From assembly GCF_004368405.1 (NCBI RefSeq), contig NZ_SBJH01000055.1, forward strand, positions 1 through 64,000: 64,000 bases of DNA, in the 5' to 3' direction. Position numbers and translations under genes: made by a program. Shown here piece after piece: positions 46,496-56,305 of the stretch. Each line of letters opens with the position of its first letter. Position 1 is the first letter of the stretch. The notes under the pieces were generated by a model. It was not told where the DNA came from, searched no databases, and was given only the letters and a program-made list of their open reading frames with translations. Origin of the DNA: Olivibacter sp. XZL3 (GTDB lineage: Bacteria; Bacteroidota; Bacteroidia; Sphingobacteriales; Sphingobacteriaceae).

Positions 46496-47008
46496 TTATA
46501 GTTGAGAAGTGATTTCGGGCGACAAAGGTTTTACCGCCGAGCGGTATCGATGCACTAATTGTCCATTTTCATCAATAAGGAATTTTTCGAAATTCCATTT
46601 AATCTCGCCTGCTAAATTTGGATTGGCTGTTGAGGTCAAATAGGCAAAAATGGGGTTAATGTCATCACCCTTTACGCTGGTTTTTTCTGCAAGCAAAAAG
46701 GTAACGCCATAATTTTGCTCACAAAAGGATTTTATATCTTCATTTGAACCCGGTTCTTGTGACCCAAAGTTATTTGCAGGAAACCCGATGACCACTAATT
46801 TACCGGCAAACCTTTTTGAGAGTTCTTCAAGCTCCTTATACTGTGGGGTGAAGCCGCACTTGGAAGCGGTATTTACTAATAGGAGCTTTTTTCCCCTGAA
46901 ATCTTTCAGGTTAATTGTTTTTCCATCAATTGATGTAAATGAAAATTGATAAATGTTTTCGGATGGGAGCGTGATCAACAGGCTCATGATCAAAAGCAGC
47001 GTTTTCAT
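46496..47008 (-). CDS. Glutathione peroxidase family protein
   Basis: This thiol peroxidase reduces hydrogen or lipid peroxides, probably using thioredoxin rather than glutathione. The 170-residue protein opens with a hydrophobic signal-like segment and has the peroxidatic Cys in NTASKCGFT (about 51), the Gln in FGSQEPGSNED (about 87), and the Trp in WNFEKFL. The Cys replaces selenocysteine. A second Cys (FCEQNYG) could be the resolving one. It follows the BadF-type kinase gene by 12 bp and likely shares its transcript. Confidence 0.9.
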   Translation of the reverse strand: MKTLLLIMSLLITLPSENIYQFSFTSIDGKTINLKDFRGKKLLLVNTASKCGFTPQYKELEELSKRFAGKLVVIGFPANNFGSQEPGSNEDIKSFCEQNYGVTFLLAEKTSVKGDDINPIFAYLTSTANPNLAGEIKWNFEKFLIDENGQLVHRYRSAVKPLSPEITSQL

Positions 47009-47020
47009 GGTTCAACGGTT

Positions 47021-47872
47021 TTAAACTGTTTCTCTTTCGATAACGAAGTTAAACAATTCTTCAATAGGCTGCTTAATTATTTTGCCGATTTGTACGGCGT
47101 ACTGTTCGCATACAATGCGCAATTGATCACTGAAATAATAGGCAATAGATCCTACGAAGTGAAATAGATGGCTTTGATAGTCGGGAAACAGTAGGATATT
47201 CGTTTTGACGAACTCTTCAAATCCCCGATGCAATAAACCCATTATATAAGGATGCGTTTGGTTGCTCTCCATAAAAGGGGCGAAAGAGGCCAGATAAGTG
47301 TTGGGCGAATTTCTTTGATAAACGTTTTTTATAACAATTTCTTTGTTAATTCTATACGTGTTTTCAAATTTTCTGGAGAGCTCTTCCGGTAGCGCGCCAT
47401 AAAGAAACGCTGTCACCAAGGTTTTTCCGAACCAGGCCCCTGAACCTTCGTCACCCAGAATAAAACCCAGTCCTTGTTTGGTTGGCTGTACTTGTTCTCC
47501 GTCGAAAAAAGTAACATTCGAGCCGGTTCCGAGCACTGCTGTATAACCACTGTCATTACCGCAGGTTGCATAAGCCGAGCCGATAAGATCTGTTTCTACG
47601 GATATAAAGGCTTTCTTGAAAATCTGGGAAAGTGCGTTGGAAACCATTTCCCTTCTGTCAGGATTGGTACATCCTGATCCAAAAAAGTACACTTCTGTAA
47701 TGAGATCTGCATAAGGAGTGATGTCCGCTATGTTTTGCACAATCTTAACGATGTCCTTCTCGGTCGTAAAAAAAGGGTTTAATCCCCTCGTTCTAAAAGT
47801 TAAAGGTTCGCTGTTAGGGAGTGCGAGCATCCAGTCAGATTTATACGATCCGCTATCTACAACCAATATCAT
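47021..47872 (-). CDS. BadF/BadG/N-acetylglucosamine kinase-like ATPase
   Basis: This 283-residue cytoplasmic protein of the ASKHA superfamily has the phosphate-binding VDSGSYKSDW (about 5-14), GSGCTNP, the central LGTGSNVTFFDG (about 117-128) and GFILGDEGSGAWFG (about 138-151). These are hallmarks of the BadF/NAGK family, and N-acetylglucosamine kinase is the likeliest activity. The sugar substrate is not proven. It precedes the peroxidase gene by 12 bp. A -7 element at 47913 may serve as its promoter. Confidence 0.85.
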   Translation of the reverse strand: MILVVDSGSYKSDWMLALPNSEPLTFRTRGLNPFFTTEKDIVKIVQNIADITPYADLITEVYFFGSGCTNPDRREMVSNALSQIFKKAFISVETDLIGSAYATCGNDSGYTAVLGTGSNVTFFDGEQVQPTKQGLGFILGDEGSGAWFGKTLVTAFLYGALPEELSRKFENTYRINKEIVIKNVYQRNSPNTYLASFAPFMESNQTHPYIMGLLHRGFEEFVKTNILLFPDYQSHLFHFVGSIAYYFSDQLRIVCEQYAVQIGKIIKQPIEELFNFVIERETV

Positions 47873-47912
47873 ATTAAAATTCGGTAGGTTCTATGTGTTA
47901 ACGTTTTAACTA

Positions 47913-47920
47913 CAAATATA
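47913..47920 (-). promoter_or_regulatory. -7 element candidate for the kinase-peroxidase pair
   Basis: TATATTTG on the minus strand is a perfect -7, 40 bp before the kinase start codon. The expected -33 position shows no TTTG. Confidence 0.4.
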
Positions 47921-47959
47921 CTAAAATACTGGATTATCCGCTATAACTGTCCACAGCAA

Positions 47960-49267
47960 TTAATTAAGGGTGAGCGATCCGGCAATCTGCTTTAAGCCGA
48001 TCTCCGCCATTTTAGCATCGTATTGGGCGTTGCTAAAACGAACGCTGGCATCGACATAGTTTCTCTGGGCCTCCCGGAATTCCAACGGTGTAATGCTTCC
48101 CAGACGGTATTTTTCAAGCGTTATGTCCATGTTTTGTTTAGCCACCATTTGATTCCCTTTTTCTCTGTCTACGAGCTCAAGATTGACGAGATAGGTCTGA
48201 TAAGCTGAGGAAAGCTGCGACAAAAGGGCTTGATTGGTTTTTTCGAGGTTAATACTTGCATTTTCAATGGCGAGGGCTGCATTTTTTTCGTTCCGTTTTT
48301 GTAGGAAGCCATTGAATATGTTTATAGATGTTGCGATGCCATAACTGAAACCGTTGCCTTGGCTCTTGGTAGAGAAACCCAGCTCGGCTGTCGAACGGGT
48401 CCGTGTGTAGGCGGAACTTACGCCTATTGTGGGATAGCGCTGTCCTTTTATTTCCTTTAATTCCAATTGAGCAATTCGCCGATTAATCAGCGCGGCCTGC
48501 AGATCTGGGTTATGTTGCAGCGCGAGGTTTAATAAGTTGTCATATTTGAGATTGTCTTCAATACTTATGCTGTCCGTAACATCAAAAAGTGTGTTCACAT
48601 CGCGGGCAAGAATCTCGTTTAGTCGAATTTTGGTGTTGCTAAAAAGTACGTTCTGACGCATCAAGTTCGTCGTATCCGTGTTTAAATCAACTTTTGATGC
48701 TAACACTTCCAACTTGGACGCTCTTCCTATTTGATAACGATTCTCTGCCATCTCCAAGCGGTACTTCGATAAATCGAGAGCTGTTCGTAAGGCTGTCAAC
48801 TGTTGCTTCTGTTGAACCAGATTAAAGTACTCGCTAACTACATTGAATACGGTGGATAGGATGGCTTGCTTCAAATTGGCATCGCCCAGCTTTTGTAATT
48901 CTTTCAATTGATCGTAACGGGCAAACATTTGAAAACCATCAAAGATAGTCCAGTCTAAACTTGCTCCGTAGGCCATAGAGGTGCTTCTGGCGCCCTGTAG
49001 CGACCGCGTCTCGCCGCTTAACAGCGTTTGCGTGGTATTTTGCACCGCGGCGGAGGCCGAGGCATCGCCCGTGATGGTTGGTAACATGCCTGCGTTAGCG
49101 ACGTTCGCGTTGTTTTTGGCTACCGCTACATCATTACTGACAAGCCTTATGTCGTAATTTTGCTTAAGCGCGATAGCTATCGCTTCTTCCAGATTGAGCG
49201 TCTCCTGCGCGGAGAGAATAAAGGGTATGAGATATAATGGAAAAAAAATATATAATAATTTTTTCAT
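47960..49267 (-). CDS. TolC-family outer-membrane efflux protein
   Basis: This protein is the outer-membrane channel of an RND pump. The 435-residue protein has a signal peptide ending near LSAQ and TolC-like tandem repeats of helices and strands, with LNLEEAIAIALKQNYDI near the N-terminus and a second ANQ/QAALINRRIAQLELKEI repeat. The start used is ATG 49267; a TTG 6 nt upstream is not needed. It lies 13 bp after the pump gene. Confidence 0.93.
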   Translation of the reverse strand: MKKLLYIFFPLYLIPFILSAQETLNLEEAIAIALKQNYDIRLVSNDVAVAKNNANVANAGMLPTITGDASASAAVQNTTQTLLSGETRSLQGARSTSMAYGASLDWTIFDGFQMFARYDQLKELQKLGDANLKQAILSTVFNVVSEYFNLVQQKQQLTALRTALDLSKYRLEMAENRYQIGRASKLEVLASKVDLNTDTTNLMRQNVLFSNTKIRLNEILARDVNTLFDVTDSISIEDNLKYDNLLNLALQHNPDLQAALINRRIAQLELKEIKGQRYPTIGVSSAYTRTRSTAELGFSTKSQGNGFSYGIATSINIFNGFLQKRNEKNAALAIENASINLEKTNQALLSQLSSAYQTYLVNLELVDREKGNQMVAKQNMDITLEKYRLGSITPLEFREAQRNYVDASVRFSNAQYDAKMAEIGLKQIAGSLTLN

Positions 49268-49280
49268 AAACAATCAGCTG

Positions 49281-52200
49281 TTATAGCGTAGCTTGTGCGG
49301 CCTTTAGTTCCTGTCTTTCGATTTCTTCTGCTTCTTTTAGGTCTAAATTGGGCTTGTACTGCCTAGACCACGACAAGTAAATGGCGGGAATTACAAATAA
49401 GGTAAGAATCAGAGAAAAGATCGTTCCTCCTACAATTACCACGCCCATTCCTATTCTACTGGTAGCTGCAGCTCCCAAAGCCATGGCGATAGGAAGAGCG
49501 CCTAGCGCAATGGCTAAGCTGGTCATTAATATGGGGCGTAGACGTGCCTCCGATGCCTCTAGAATAGCCTCTTTTACCGTTTTGCCCTCTTCTTTAAGTT
49601 GATTGGCGAATTCCACGATCAGAATCCCGTTTTTCGTTACTAACCCAATCAGCATGATGGTGCCAATTTGGCTGAATACATTCCAACTTTCGCCGACGAC
49701 CCACAGGGATAAAAGCGCCCCGGCAACGGCCATCGGAACAGTAAGGATGATGATAAAGGGATCTAAAAAGCTCTCAAATTGGGCTGCTAAGATGAGGTAA
49801 ACTAGTAATAAGGCTAGTCCGAAAGCAAATAAGGTGTTGGATCCGCTTTCTTTGAAATCGCGCGATTCGCCTCCCAAATCGGTAGAGAAGCTCTCGTCGA
49901 GCACTTTGGCGGCGATTCTATCCATGGCGTCGATTCCTTCTCCAAGACTTACACCTGGCGCTAAGCCGGCCGAAACGGTGGCAGACATGAAGCGGTTGTT
50001 GTGGTATAACTGTGGGGGACTGGAACGTTCTTCTAGCGTTACCACATTGTCGAGCTGAATTAATTGGCCTGTGTTGCTACGTACAAATATAGATGCTAGA
50101 TCCACAGGCGAGCTGCGATCTGCATCGTCGAATTGACCGATTACCTGATATTGTTTGCCGTTCATGATGAAGTATGCAAAACGCTGTCCGCTCAATGAGA
50201 GCTGCAAGGTCTGGGCTACATCCAGAACCGATACCCCAAGGCTTTGTGCTTTGTCGCGATCAATACTTATGTTGAGCTCCGGCTTGTTGAATTTCAAGTC
50301 GACGTCCACCATCGAAAATGTGGGGTCGTTATTCGCTTCATCCATAAACGCCGGTATTTTTTCCTGCAATTTTTCAAATGTGGGCGCCTGGATTATATAT
50401 TGTATCGGTAATCCACCTCTTCTGTTTACGGAAATGGTAGGGGTTTGCGTAACGAATGTGCGTGCTTCCGTGTATTTTCTGGTCTGCTTGGTCAACGCCT
50501 CTGCAATCTCAGCTTGTGAACGTACCCTGTCCTCCGGAGCCACTAAACTCATTCGCATTCGTCCACTATTGATGGAAGAGGAGCCGAACCCGGGTGAGGT
50601 CATTACTAAATTCACCGATTTCTCCGGAATGGAGTCGTTTACGAGCTGGGTAAGTTCGGTCATGAAACGATCCATATAGTCGTAAGAGCTTCCTTCAGGA
50701 GCCGTTACGTTTACCCGAATTAGACTTCGGTCTTCGTATGGAGCTGTTTCTTTTTTTATATGTGTCCAAAAAAACGCGATCAGCCCGAAGCAGCTAAGAA
50801 GAATGGGAAAGCTAAGCCATTTGCGCTGTAAGAAAACGGACAGTATTCTGCCATATCCGGATGTCATCTTAACGAAGTACGGTTCGGTGAGGGTGTAAAA
50901 TCGGGAGTGTTTCGTGCCTCCCTTTCTCATGAGGTAGGCGTTTAACATCGGCGTCAGGGTTAGCGACACAAATGCCGAGATCAGTACCGCCGATGCGATA
51001 ACGACACCAAATTCCCTGAAAAGCCTACCCACAAATCCTTCCAAGAACATTACTGGAAGAAAAACTGCCGCTAAGGTGATCGAGATGGAAATAACGGCGA
51101 AAAAAATCTCATTCGATCCCTTGATCGCTGCCTGCATCGGGGACATCCCTTCTTCCACCTTTTTGTAAATGTTTTCCGTCACAACGATCCCGTCGTCTAC
51201 AACAAGTCCGGTTGCTAGTACAATGGCAAGTAAGGTCAGTACGTTAATGGAAAAACCAAAAAGGTACATAATAAAGAAGGTAGCGATCAGCGAAACTGGA
51301 ATATCAATCAAAGGCCGAAAGGCGATACCCCAGTTTCTGAAAAATAAAAATATGATCAAAATAACCAGTACCAAGGCAATGGCAATAGTTTCGGCTACCT
51401 CCGTGACTGATTTCTTAATGAACAAGGTGTTATCTAAAGCAACGTCAAGTAGAATATCTGTTGGGATTTCGTTTTTTATTTGTTCTATTCTACTATAGAA
51501 GGCATCGGCAATTTCTATGTAGTTTGTTCCCGGTTGCGGGATAACCGCTAAGCCCACCATAGGAACGCCCGATTCGGTCATCTTGGTTTCGATGTTTTCA
51601 GGACCTAAGACTGCCCGGCCAATATCGCTGAACCGAATGATCCGATTGCCATCCGTTTTAATTATCAACTTATTGAAATCCTCTTCCGTTGCCAAGTTCC
51701 CAAGCGTTTTGACGGTAAGCTCCGTATTCGCTCCGGTAATTTTTCCGGAAGGCAATTCCACATTTTGCAAAGTAAGTGCATTGCGTACATCCAAGGGCGT
51801 TAAGCCATAGGCAGCTAGGCGCATGGGCTCGATCCATAGGCGCATGGCATAGCGTTGTTGTCCCCAAATTTGTACAGTACTTACTCCGGGGAGGGTTTGC
51901 AGACGTTGCGCGATGACGTTTTCTGCAATATCATTTAAGTCTAAAGGGTCTCTGGTGTCACTTCGTACCGTTAAGGTTAGGATAGGCTCCGAATCGGCAT
52001 CCGCTTTAGAAACAACTGGCGGTGCATCAATGTCCTGAGGTAAGCTTCTGAGTGCTTGAGACACCTTATCCCGAACATCGTTTGCTGCTTCTTCCAGGTT
52101 TTTACCAAGCACAAACTCCACGTTAATATTGCTGGATCCTTGGTTACTGGAAGACGAAATATTGCGAATACCGTCAATTTGATTAATGGACTTTTCAAGG

Positions 52201-52397
52201 GGTTCGGTAATTTGCGATTCAATGATGTCCGGATTTGCCCCGGCATAGTTCGTGCGGACCGAAACAACGGGAGGGTCTATAGAAGGGAATTCGCGAATGC
52301 CCAGAAATGTATAGCCAATGATTCCAAACAGAATCAATATCAAGTTCAGGACGATCGTCAGAACCGGACGTTTTATGCTGGTAGTTGAAAGACTCAT
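49281..52397 (-). CDS. RND efflux pump, AcrB/MexB-like
   Basis: This is the inner-membrane proton-driven pump of a tripartite efflux system. The 1038-residue protein has twelve membrane segments, the proton-relay Asp pair in TGLVVDDGIVVTEN (about 407-408) and the Lys in GLVTKNGILIVEFANQ (about 935), plus porter-domain repeats. It resembles the hydrophobe/amphiphile exporter (HAE-1) group; substrates cannot be predicted. Its start overlaps the stop of the membrane-fusion gene by ATGA. Confidence 0.95.
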   Translation of the reverse strand: MSLSTTSIKRPVLTIVLNLILILFGIIGYTFLGIREFPSIDPPVVSVRTNYAGANPDIIESQITEPLEKSINQIDGIRNISSSSNQGSSNINVEFVLGKNLEEAANDVRDKVSQALRSLPQDIDAPPVVSKADADSEPILTLTVRSDTRDPLDLNDIAENVIAQRLQTLPGVSTVQIWGQQRYAMRLWIEPMRLAAYGLTPLDVRNALTLQNVELPSGKITGANTELTVKTLGNLATEEDFNKLIIKTDGNRIIRFSDIGRAVLGPENIETKMTESGVPMVGLAVIPQPGTNYIEIADAFYSRIEQIKNEIPTDILLDVALDNTLFIKKSVTEVAETIAIALVLVILIIFLFFRNWGIAFRPLIDIPVSLIATFFIMYLFGFSINVLTLLAIVLATGLVVDDGIVVTENIYKKVEEGMSPMQAAIKGSNEIFFAVISISITLAAVFLPVMFLEGFVGRLFREFGVVIASAVLISAFVSLTLTPMLNAYLMRKGGTKHSRFYTLTEPYFVKMTSGYGRILSVFLQRKWLSFPILLSCFGLIAFFWTHIKKETAPYEDRSLIRVNVTAPEGSSYDYMDRFMTELTQLVNDSIPEKSVNLVMTSPGFGSSSINSGRMRMSLVAPEDRVRSQAEIAEALTKQTRKYTEARTFVTQTPTISVNRRGGLPIQYIIQAPTFEKLQEKIPAFMDEANNDPTFSMVDVDLKFNKPELNISIDRDKAQSLGVSVLDVAQTLQLSLSGQRFAYFIMNGKQYQVIGQFDDADRSSPVDLASIFVRSNTGQLIQLDNVVTLEERSSPPQLYHNNRFMSATVSAGLAPGVSLGEGIDAMDRIAAKVLDESFSTDLGGESRDFKESGSNTLFAFGLALLLVYLILAAQFESFLDPFIIILTVPMAVAGALLSLWVVGESWNVFSQIGTIMLIGLVTKNGILIVEFANQLKEEGKTVKEAILEASEARLRPILMTSLAIALGALPIAMALGAAATSRIGMGVVIVGGTIFSLILTLFVIPAIYLSWSRQYKPNLDLKEAEEIERQELKAAQATL

Positions 52398-53458
52398 GGC
52401 TTACTTGTTAAATTTACATCGACGTCCATCCCATTTTTAAGGGCCATAACACCGGAGGTGAGTACCGTATCACCGATAGAAACGCCCTTGCTAACCAGTA
52501 TGTCGGTGCTTGTTCTACTATCACTTTCTATATCGACTGCGGTGGCCTTTCCGCCTTTATATAGAAAAACTTGTTTGCCGCCTTGCACAGGGATTACAGC
52601 TTCTGTTGGAACTAAGACGGCCTCTTTTACCATATTGATAGGTAGCTGCACGCGGGCGAAAGATCCGGGAAACAATTCGCCCGATTCGTTAGAAGCGAGC
52701 GCCCTGATCTGTATGGTCCTGGTCTGTGCGTCGATTCCAGGCTCGATGGCATATATCTTCGCATTAAATTGCTTTGAAGAGCCACTGATAGCAAAATTCA
52801 AGGGTAGCCCTTCCTTTATTTGAGCGCTGTATTTTTCTGGAACGGAAAATAAAACTTTTACCGGATTAACGCTCATCAAACTGGCAACAACCGTTGTTGG
52901 CGTAAGATATTCGCCGGCCGATACCGAACGAAGGCCGATTTTCCCGCTAAACGGTGCCCTTACCTTGGTTTTGGCAATTTGAGCCTTTACTAGTTGTGTT
53001 TGCGCTCTAGCCGATTGCAAATCGGCGTGTGCTACGTCTTTTTCCTGCGTACTGATAGCCTCTTTGTCCAGCAAAAGGGTGGCTCTCCGTGCATTTTCCT
53101 CAGCAAGTTTTTCTTCGGTTTGCCGTTGTAATAACTGAGCCTGTAATTCGGTGTCATCAATGTTGAACAAAATTTGCCCTTTTGTCACATACGAACCTTC
53201 TTGAAAATAGAGATTACGTATAATACCGGAAACCTCGCTCCGTATTTGAACTTGTTCGTTCGGTTCTATACTGCCCGATACCGTTAATACATTCTCGAAA
53301 TCCTTAGGCGAAACGACTATTCCGCTTACGGTTATGGGAGCCCCTTTGGGACTTTCATCGGGCGGCGCGATCTTACCGCCTTTTTCACTGGAAAATTTAT
53401 AGGCTACAAATGCAATAAGGCCTACAATAATAATTAAGTAAATGTACTTTCTCTTCAT
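52394..53458 (-). CDS. RND pump membrane-fusion protein (AcrA-like)
   Basis: The periplasmic adaptor links the AcrB-like pump to the TolC-like channel. The 354-residue protein has one N-terminal membrane anchor (IYLIIIVGLIAFVAYKF), a lipoyl-type barrel with GSYVTKGQILFNIDD (about 85-99), an alpha-hairpin (about 105-150), APFSGKIGLRSVSAGEY and a beta-barrel C-terminus. It is the first gene of the MFP-RND-TolC operon. There is no adjacent regulator. Confidence 0.93.
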   Translation of the reverse strand: MKRKYIYLIIIVGLIAFVAYKFSSEKGGKIAPPDESPKGAPITVSGIVVSPKDFENVLTVSGSIEPNEQVQIRSEVSGIIRNLYFQEGSYVTKGQILFNIDDTELQAQLLQRQTEEKLAEENARRATLLLDKEAISTQEKDVAHADLQSARAQTQLVKAQIAKTKVRAPFSGKIGLRSVSAGEYLTPTTVVASLMSVNPVKVLFSVPEKYSAQIKEGLPLNFAISGSSKQFNAKIYAIEPGIDAQTRTIQIRALASNESGELFPGSFARVQLPINMVKEAVLVPTEAVIPVQGGKQVFLYKGGKATAVDIESDSRTSTDILVSKGVSIGDTVLTSGVMALKNGMDVDVNLTSKP

Positions 53459-53657
53459 TCAGAAAAAAATTGACTGCGTTTTAGTTTTTATTGTACACAA
53501 GATATTGCTCACAAAAGTTGATCTGACGGATTTAACTAAGTGTTACAAGGTATAAAGTTAAGACTATTTGCCGTATAGTTTTGCAACATTATTGATGTTA
53601 AAAGCGGCTGTAATCGATTCGAAAGCGAATAGGTGTAGCGATGCTATTGTAAATTAC

Positions 53658-53665
53658 TACCTTTG
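53658..53665 (+). promoter_or_regulatory. -7 element candidate for the M61 peptidase gene
   Basis: TACCTTTG is a perfect -7, 20 bp before ATG 53685; no -33 TTTG lies at the usual distance. Its position supports the later start codon over the one at 53568. Confidence 0.4.
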
Positions 53666-53684
53666 CAGCTTAATTCTTTCACCG

Positions 53685-55496
53685 ATGAACAAAATATTTA
53701 TCAAACTTTTAAGCTTTTTACTCATTATGGTTACAACCTCGTCCGCAGAAGCATTTGCGCCTAGCCCGATTCGTTTCGAAGTTTCTTTTAGAGAACCGCA
53801 GGCACATTATGCGGATATCAAGATGGAAATTGACGATGTGAACGGGGATTACCTCGACGTCAAAATGCCCGTTTGGGCGCCAGGTTCATACCTCGTGAGG
53901 GAGTTTCCGAAAAATGTAGAGGGATTTGAAGCGAAGGACGCTAATGGAAAGGCCTTAGTTAGTAAAAAAGTAACTAAGAATACGTGGAGGATTTCGACTA
54001 AAGGCGTTCGGGACTTGATCGTAAATTATCGGGTTTATGCGTTCGAAGTGTCTGTACGAACCAGTTTCGTTGATGCATCGCATGCGTTTTTATCTCCTAC
54101 AGGGATTTTTATGTATGTTGACAATCAAATCAATCGCTCTGCTGAAGTACTGGTAAATCCGCATCCGTCTTGGAACAAGATTTCGACCGGTTTAAAGGAG
54201 AAAGAGGGGCACGCCAACACCTATTTGGCGGCTAACTTCGACATATTGTTTGATGCGCCGATTGAGGTGGGAAATCAGGACGTCTTTCACTTTACCGCCG
54301 CAGGCGTGCCTCATGAGGTGGCCATGGTGGGCGGAGGCAATTACAACAAAGAAAGGTTAAGTAAAGATATGGCGAAGATCGTAGAGTCTGCTACGAAGAT
54401 CTTCGGCGAAAGTCCTAATGACAAGTATGTTTTCATTGTTCATAACTACCATGCAGGGGGTGGCGGCCTTGAACACCTAAACTCGACCGTATTGGGTGCG
54501 AGTCGCTTTTCCTATGGAACAGAGAATGGATATAAGTCGTTTCTGGGTTTAGTTGCTCATGAGTATTTTCACTTATGGAATATTAAAAGATTGCGTCCAG
54601 AAGCATTAGGACCTTTCAATTACGATGAAGAGAATTATACGACCAATCTTTGGATAGGGGAAGGTTTTACGGCATATTATGATAATCTATTGGTTCGGCG
54701 CACGGGTTTTTATACGGAAGACCTTTATCTGCAGAGCTTGGCCGCCGACGTGGCTGCTGTAGAGAATCGTCCCGGAAATCAAATTCAATCGCTCAGCGAA
54801 TCAAGTTTTGACGCCTGGATAAAATACTATCGTCCGGATGAGAACTCTTTGAATAGCGTGGTGTCTTATTATAATAAGGGCGCCTTAATAGCAATGATGA
54901 CCGATATCAAAATATTACATGCCACAAAGGGGGCTAAGCGTTTGGATGATGTGATGCGCGAAGCCTACAATACGTTTTATAAAGAGAAAGGCTTGGGATA
55001 TTCTGACGCTGCTTTTAAAGCGTTGGCAGAGAAAGTCGCCGGAACCTCTTTAGACGATATTTATGATTTGGTGAATCATGCAGGCTCGCCCGACTACAAC
55101 AAGTATTTACAATTTGTCGGTATGGAATTGGTCAATTTAAATGCCGGTTATGAGACGCCTGATCTGGGAGTGAAAACAGCTGCTTCCGAAGGCAAATTAA
55201 TTGTGCAAAGCGTGGTGCGCGGAGGCGGTGCATGGGACGGAGGCATCAACGTTAAAGATGAATTGATTGCCATTAATGGTTATCGGATAGATGCTGCCGC
55301 TAAGGAACTAGATCGGGTAATTCAGGCAAGCAAAATAGGCGATTCAGTAAATATACTTATTTCACGCGATGGTATGCTAAAGGAATTGTCAGTGCAAGTA
55401 CGGGCAAGTAAAACTGGAAAGTATGCTTTTATGCCGATTGAAAATGCTACCGCGGAACAACAGCAATTAAGAGAAAAATGGTTAGCTGAGCAATAA
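53685..55496 (+). CDS. M61-family metallopeptidase with C-terminal PDZ
   Basis: M61 enzymes are zinc aminopeptidases related to glycyl aminopeptidase. The 603-residue protein has a signal peptide (KLLSFLLIMVTTSSAEA), an N-terminal beta-sandwich domain (about 25-175), the HExxH zinc motif in VAHEYFHLWN (about 288) with the downstream Glu in IGEGFTAYY, and a C-terminal PDZ domain (about 475-570, VVRGGGAWDGGINVKDELIA). An upstream start at 53568 gives a non-signal extension and is unlikely. It is exported. Confidence 0.93.
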   Translation: MNKIFIKLLSFLLIMVTTSSAEAFAPSPIRFEVSFREPQAHYADIKMEIDDVNGDYLDVKMPVWAPGSYLVREFPKNVEGFEAKDANGKALVSKKVTKNTWRISTKGVRDLIVNYRVYAFEVSVRTSFVDASHAFLSPTGIFMYVDNQINRSAEVLVNPHPSWNKISTGLKEKEGHANTYLAANFDILFDAPIEVGNQDVFHFTAAGVPHEVAMVGGGNYNKERLSKDMAKIVESATKIFGESPNDKYVFIVHNYHAGGGGLEHLNSTVLGASRFSYGTENGYKSFLGLVAHEYFHLWNIKRLRPEALGPFNYDEENYTTNLWIGEGFTAYYDNLLVRRTGFYTEDLYLQSLAADVAAVENRPGNQIQSLSESSFDAWIKYYRPDENSLNSVVSYYNKGALIAMMTDIKILHATKGAKRLDDVMREAYNTFYKEKGLGYSDAAFKALAEKVAGTSLDDIYDLVNHAGSPDYNKYLQFVGMELVNLNAGYETPDLGVKTAASEGKLIVQSVVRGGGAWDGGINVKDELIAINGYRIDAAAKELDRVIQASKIGDSVNILISRDGMLKELSVQVRASKTGKYAFMPIENATAEQQQLREKWLAEQ

Positions 55497-55517
55497 AGAG
55501 GTAGATTTATTGAGAGG

Positions 55518-55564
55518 TGTCTCCTATGTTTGTTGAAGACAAACATAGGAGACATTTCTTTTTT
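55518..55564 (+). terminator. Intrinsic terminator after the M61 gene
   Basis: TGTCTCCTATGTTTGT pairs perfectly with ACAAACATAGGAGACA around a 5-base loop, followed by a T-rich tail on the plus strand. On the minus strand it also lies just beyond the next gene's stop codon. Confidence 0.93.
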
Positions 55565-55565
55565 G

Positions 55566-56060
55566 CTAGAAAGCGAAGCGGATAGAAAAGCCAAAGCCGG
55601 CAAAGTCTAAGCCCGTGTTATCGGGAGCAAAGCGCATTTCCGGTTTCCAATCCAAGGATAGGTTGATGGGGGCTCCATCAATTTTATAGTCCAATCCTAG
55701 CACGCCGTCGATGCTAAAAGCAGCTCCACTGTTATCGGTTTCCTTATTTTTGTAAGTTCCAAGACCCGCACCTGCACCATAATACCACCTCAAGCCTGGC
55801 GCGCCATCAAAATCATTATGAATTTCATATAAACCAACAAGTTTAAAAGTCGACGATTTACTGTTAGAACGGAAGTTTAATATGACGTCTAAAGCATTCT
55901 GACCCTGCAAAAAGGTTTTAAAGGTTACTCCGTTAGCAACACCAAAGCGCCCCCCAATTGCACTTTTATATTCGTAACCATCGGTAGCTTGAGCTTGCGT
56001 ATTAAGGGATACCATCGAAAGTGAGACAACGCCTAATACAATAAAAAGCAATCTTTTCAT
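55566..56060 (-). CDS. Small exported beta-barrel-like protein
   Basis: This 164-residue protein has a signal peptide (MKRLLFIVLGVVSLSMVSLNTQAQ) and alternating hydrophobic/polar strands rich in Gly and aromatic residues (YYGAGAGLGTY, GVLGLDYKID), ending in the aromatic SIRFAF. That is the layout of small outer-membrane beta-barrel proteins common in this phylum. I do not recognise the exact family. It has a promoter candidate at 56108 and a strong hairpin after it. Confidence 0.8.
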   Translation of the reverse strand: MKRLLFIVLGVVSLSMVSLNTQAQATDGYEYKSAIGGRFGVANGVTFKTFLQGQNALDVILNFRSNSKSSTFKLVGLYEIHNDFDGAPGLRWYYGAGAGLGTYKNKETDNSGAAFSIDGVLGLDYKIDGAPINLSLDWKPEMRFAPDNTGLDFAGFGFSIRFAF

Positions 56061-56107
56061 AGAAATAATCTTAAATAAATGTAATGTATTGATTATGTTA
56101 TAAGCGC

Positions 56108-56138
56108 CAAAGTTACGCTAACTTGTTACAAAAACAAT
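56108..56138 (-). promoter_or_regulatory. Promoter candidate for the beta-barrel gene
   Basis: On the minus strand ATTG (56138-56135), 19 nt and TAACTTTG (56115-56108), three of four -33 bases and a perfect -7. The leader is about 40 nt. Confidence 0.5.
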
Positions 56139-56305
56139 TTTTGACCCATATTATTGTTCGCTGTAAGTGAGTCTCGATAGCTTGTTTGCTAACTGCCTCA
56201 TGGGGCAATGGGCCGTGTGCGCTCGCGCCAATGTGGGGGCCAGAACGGAAAGGAATACCAGGTGCCAAACATGTAACCCATCACGCGTGCCCGGAACGAG
56301 CGCGA

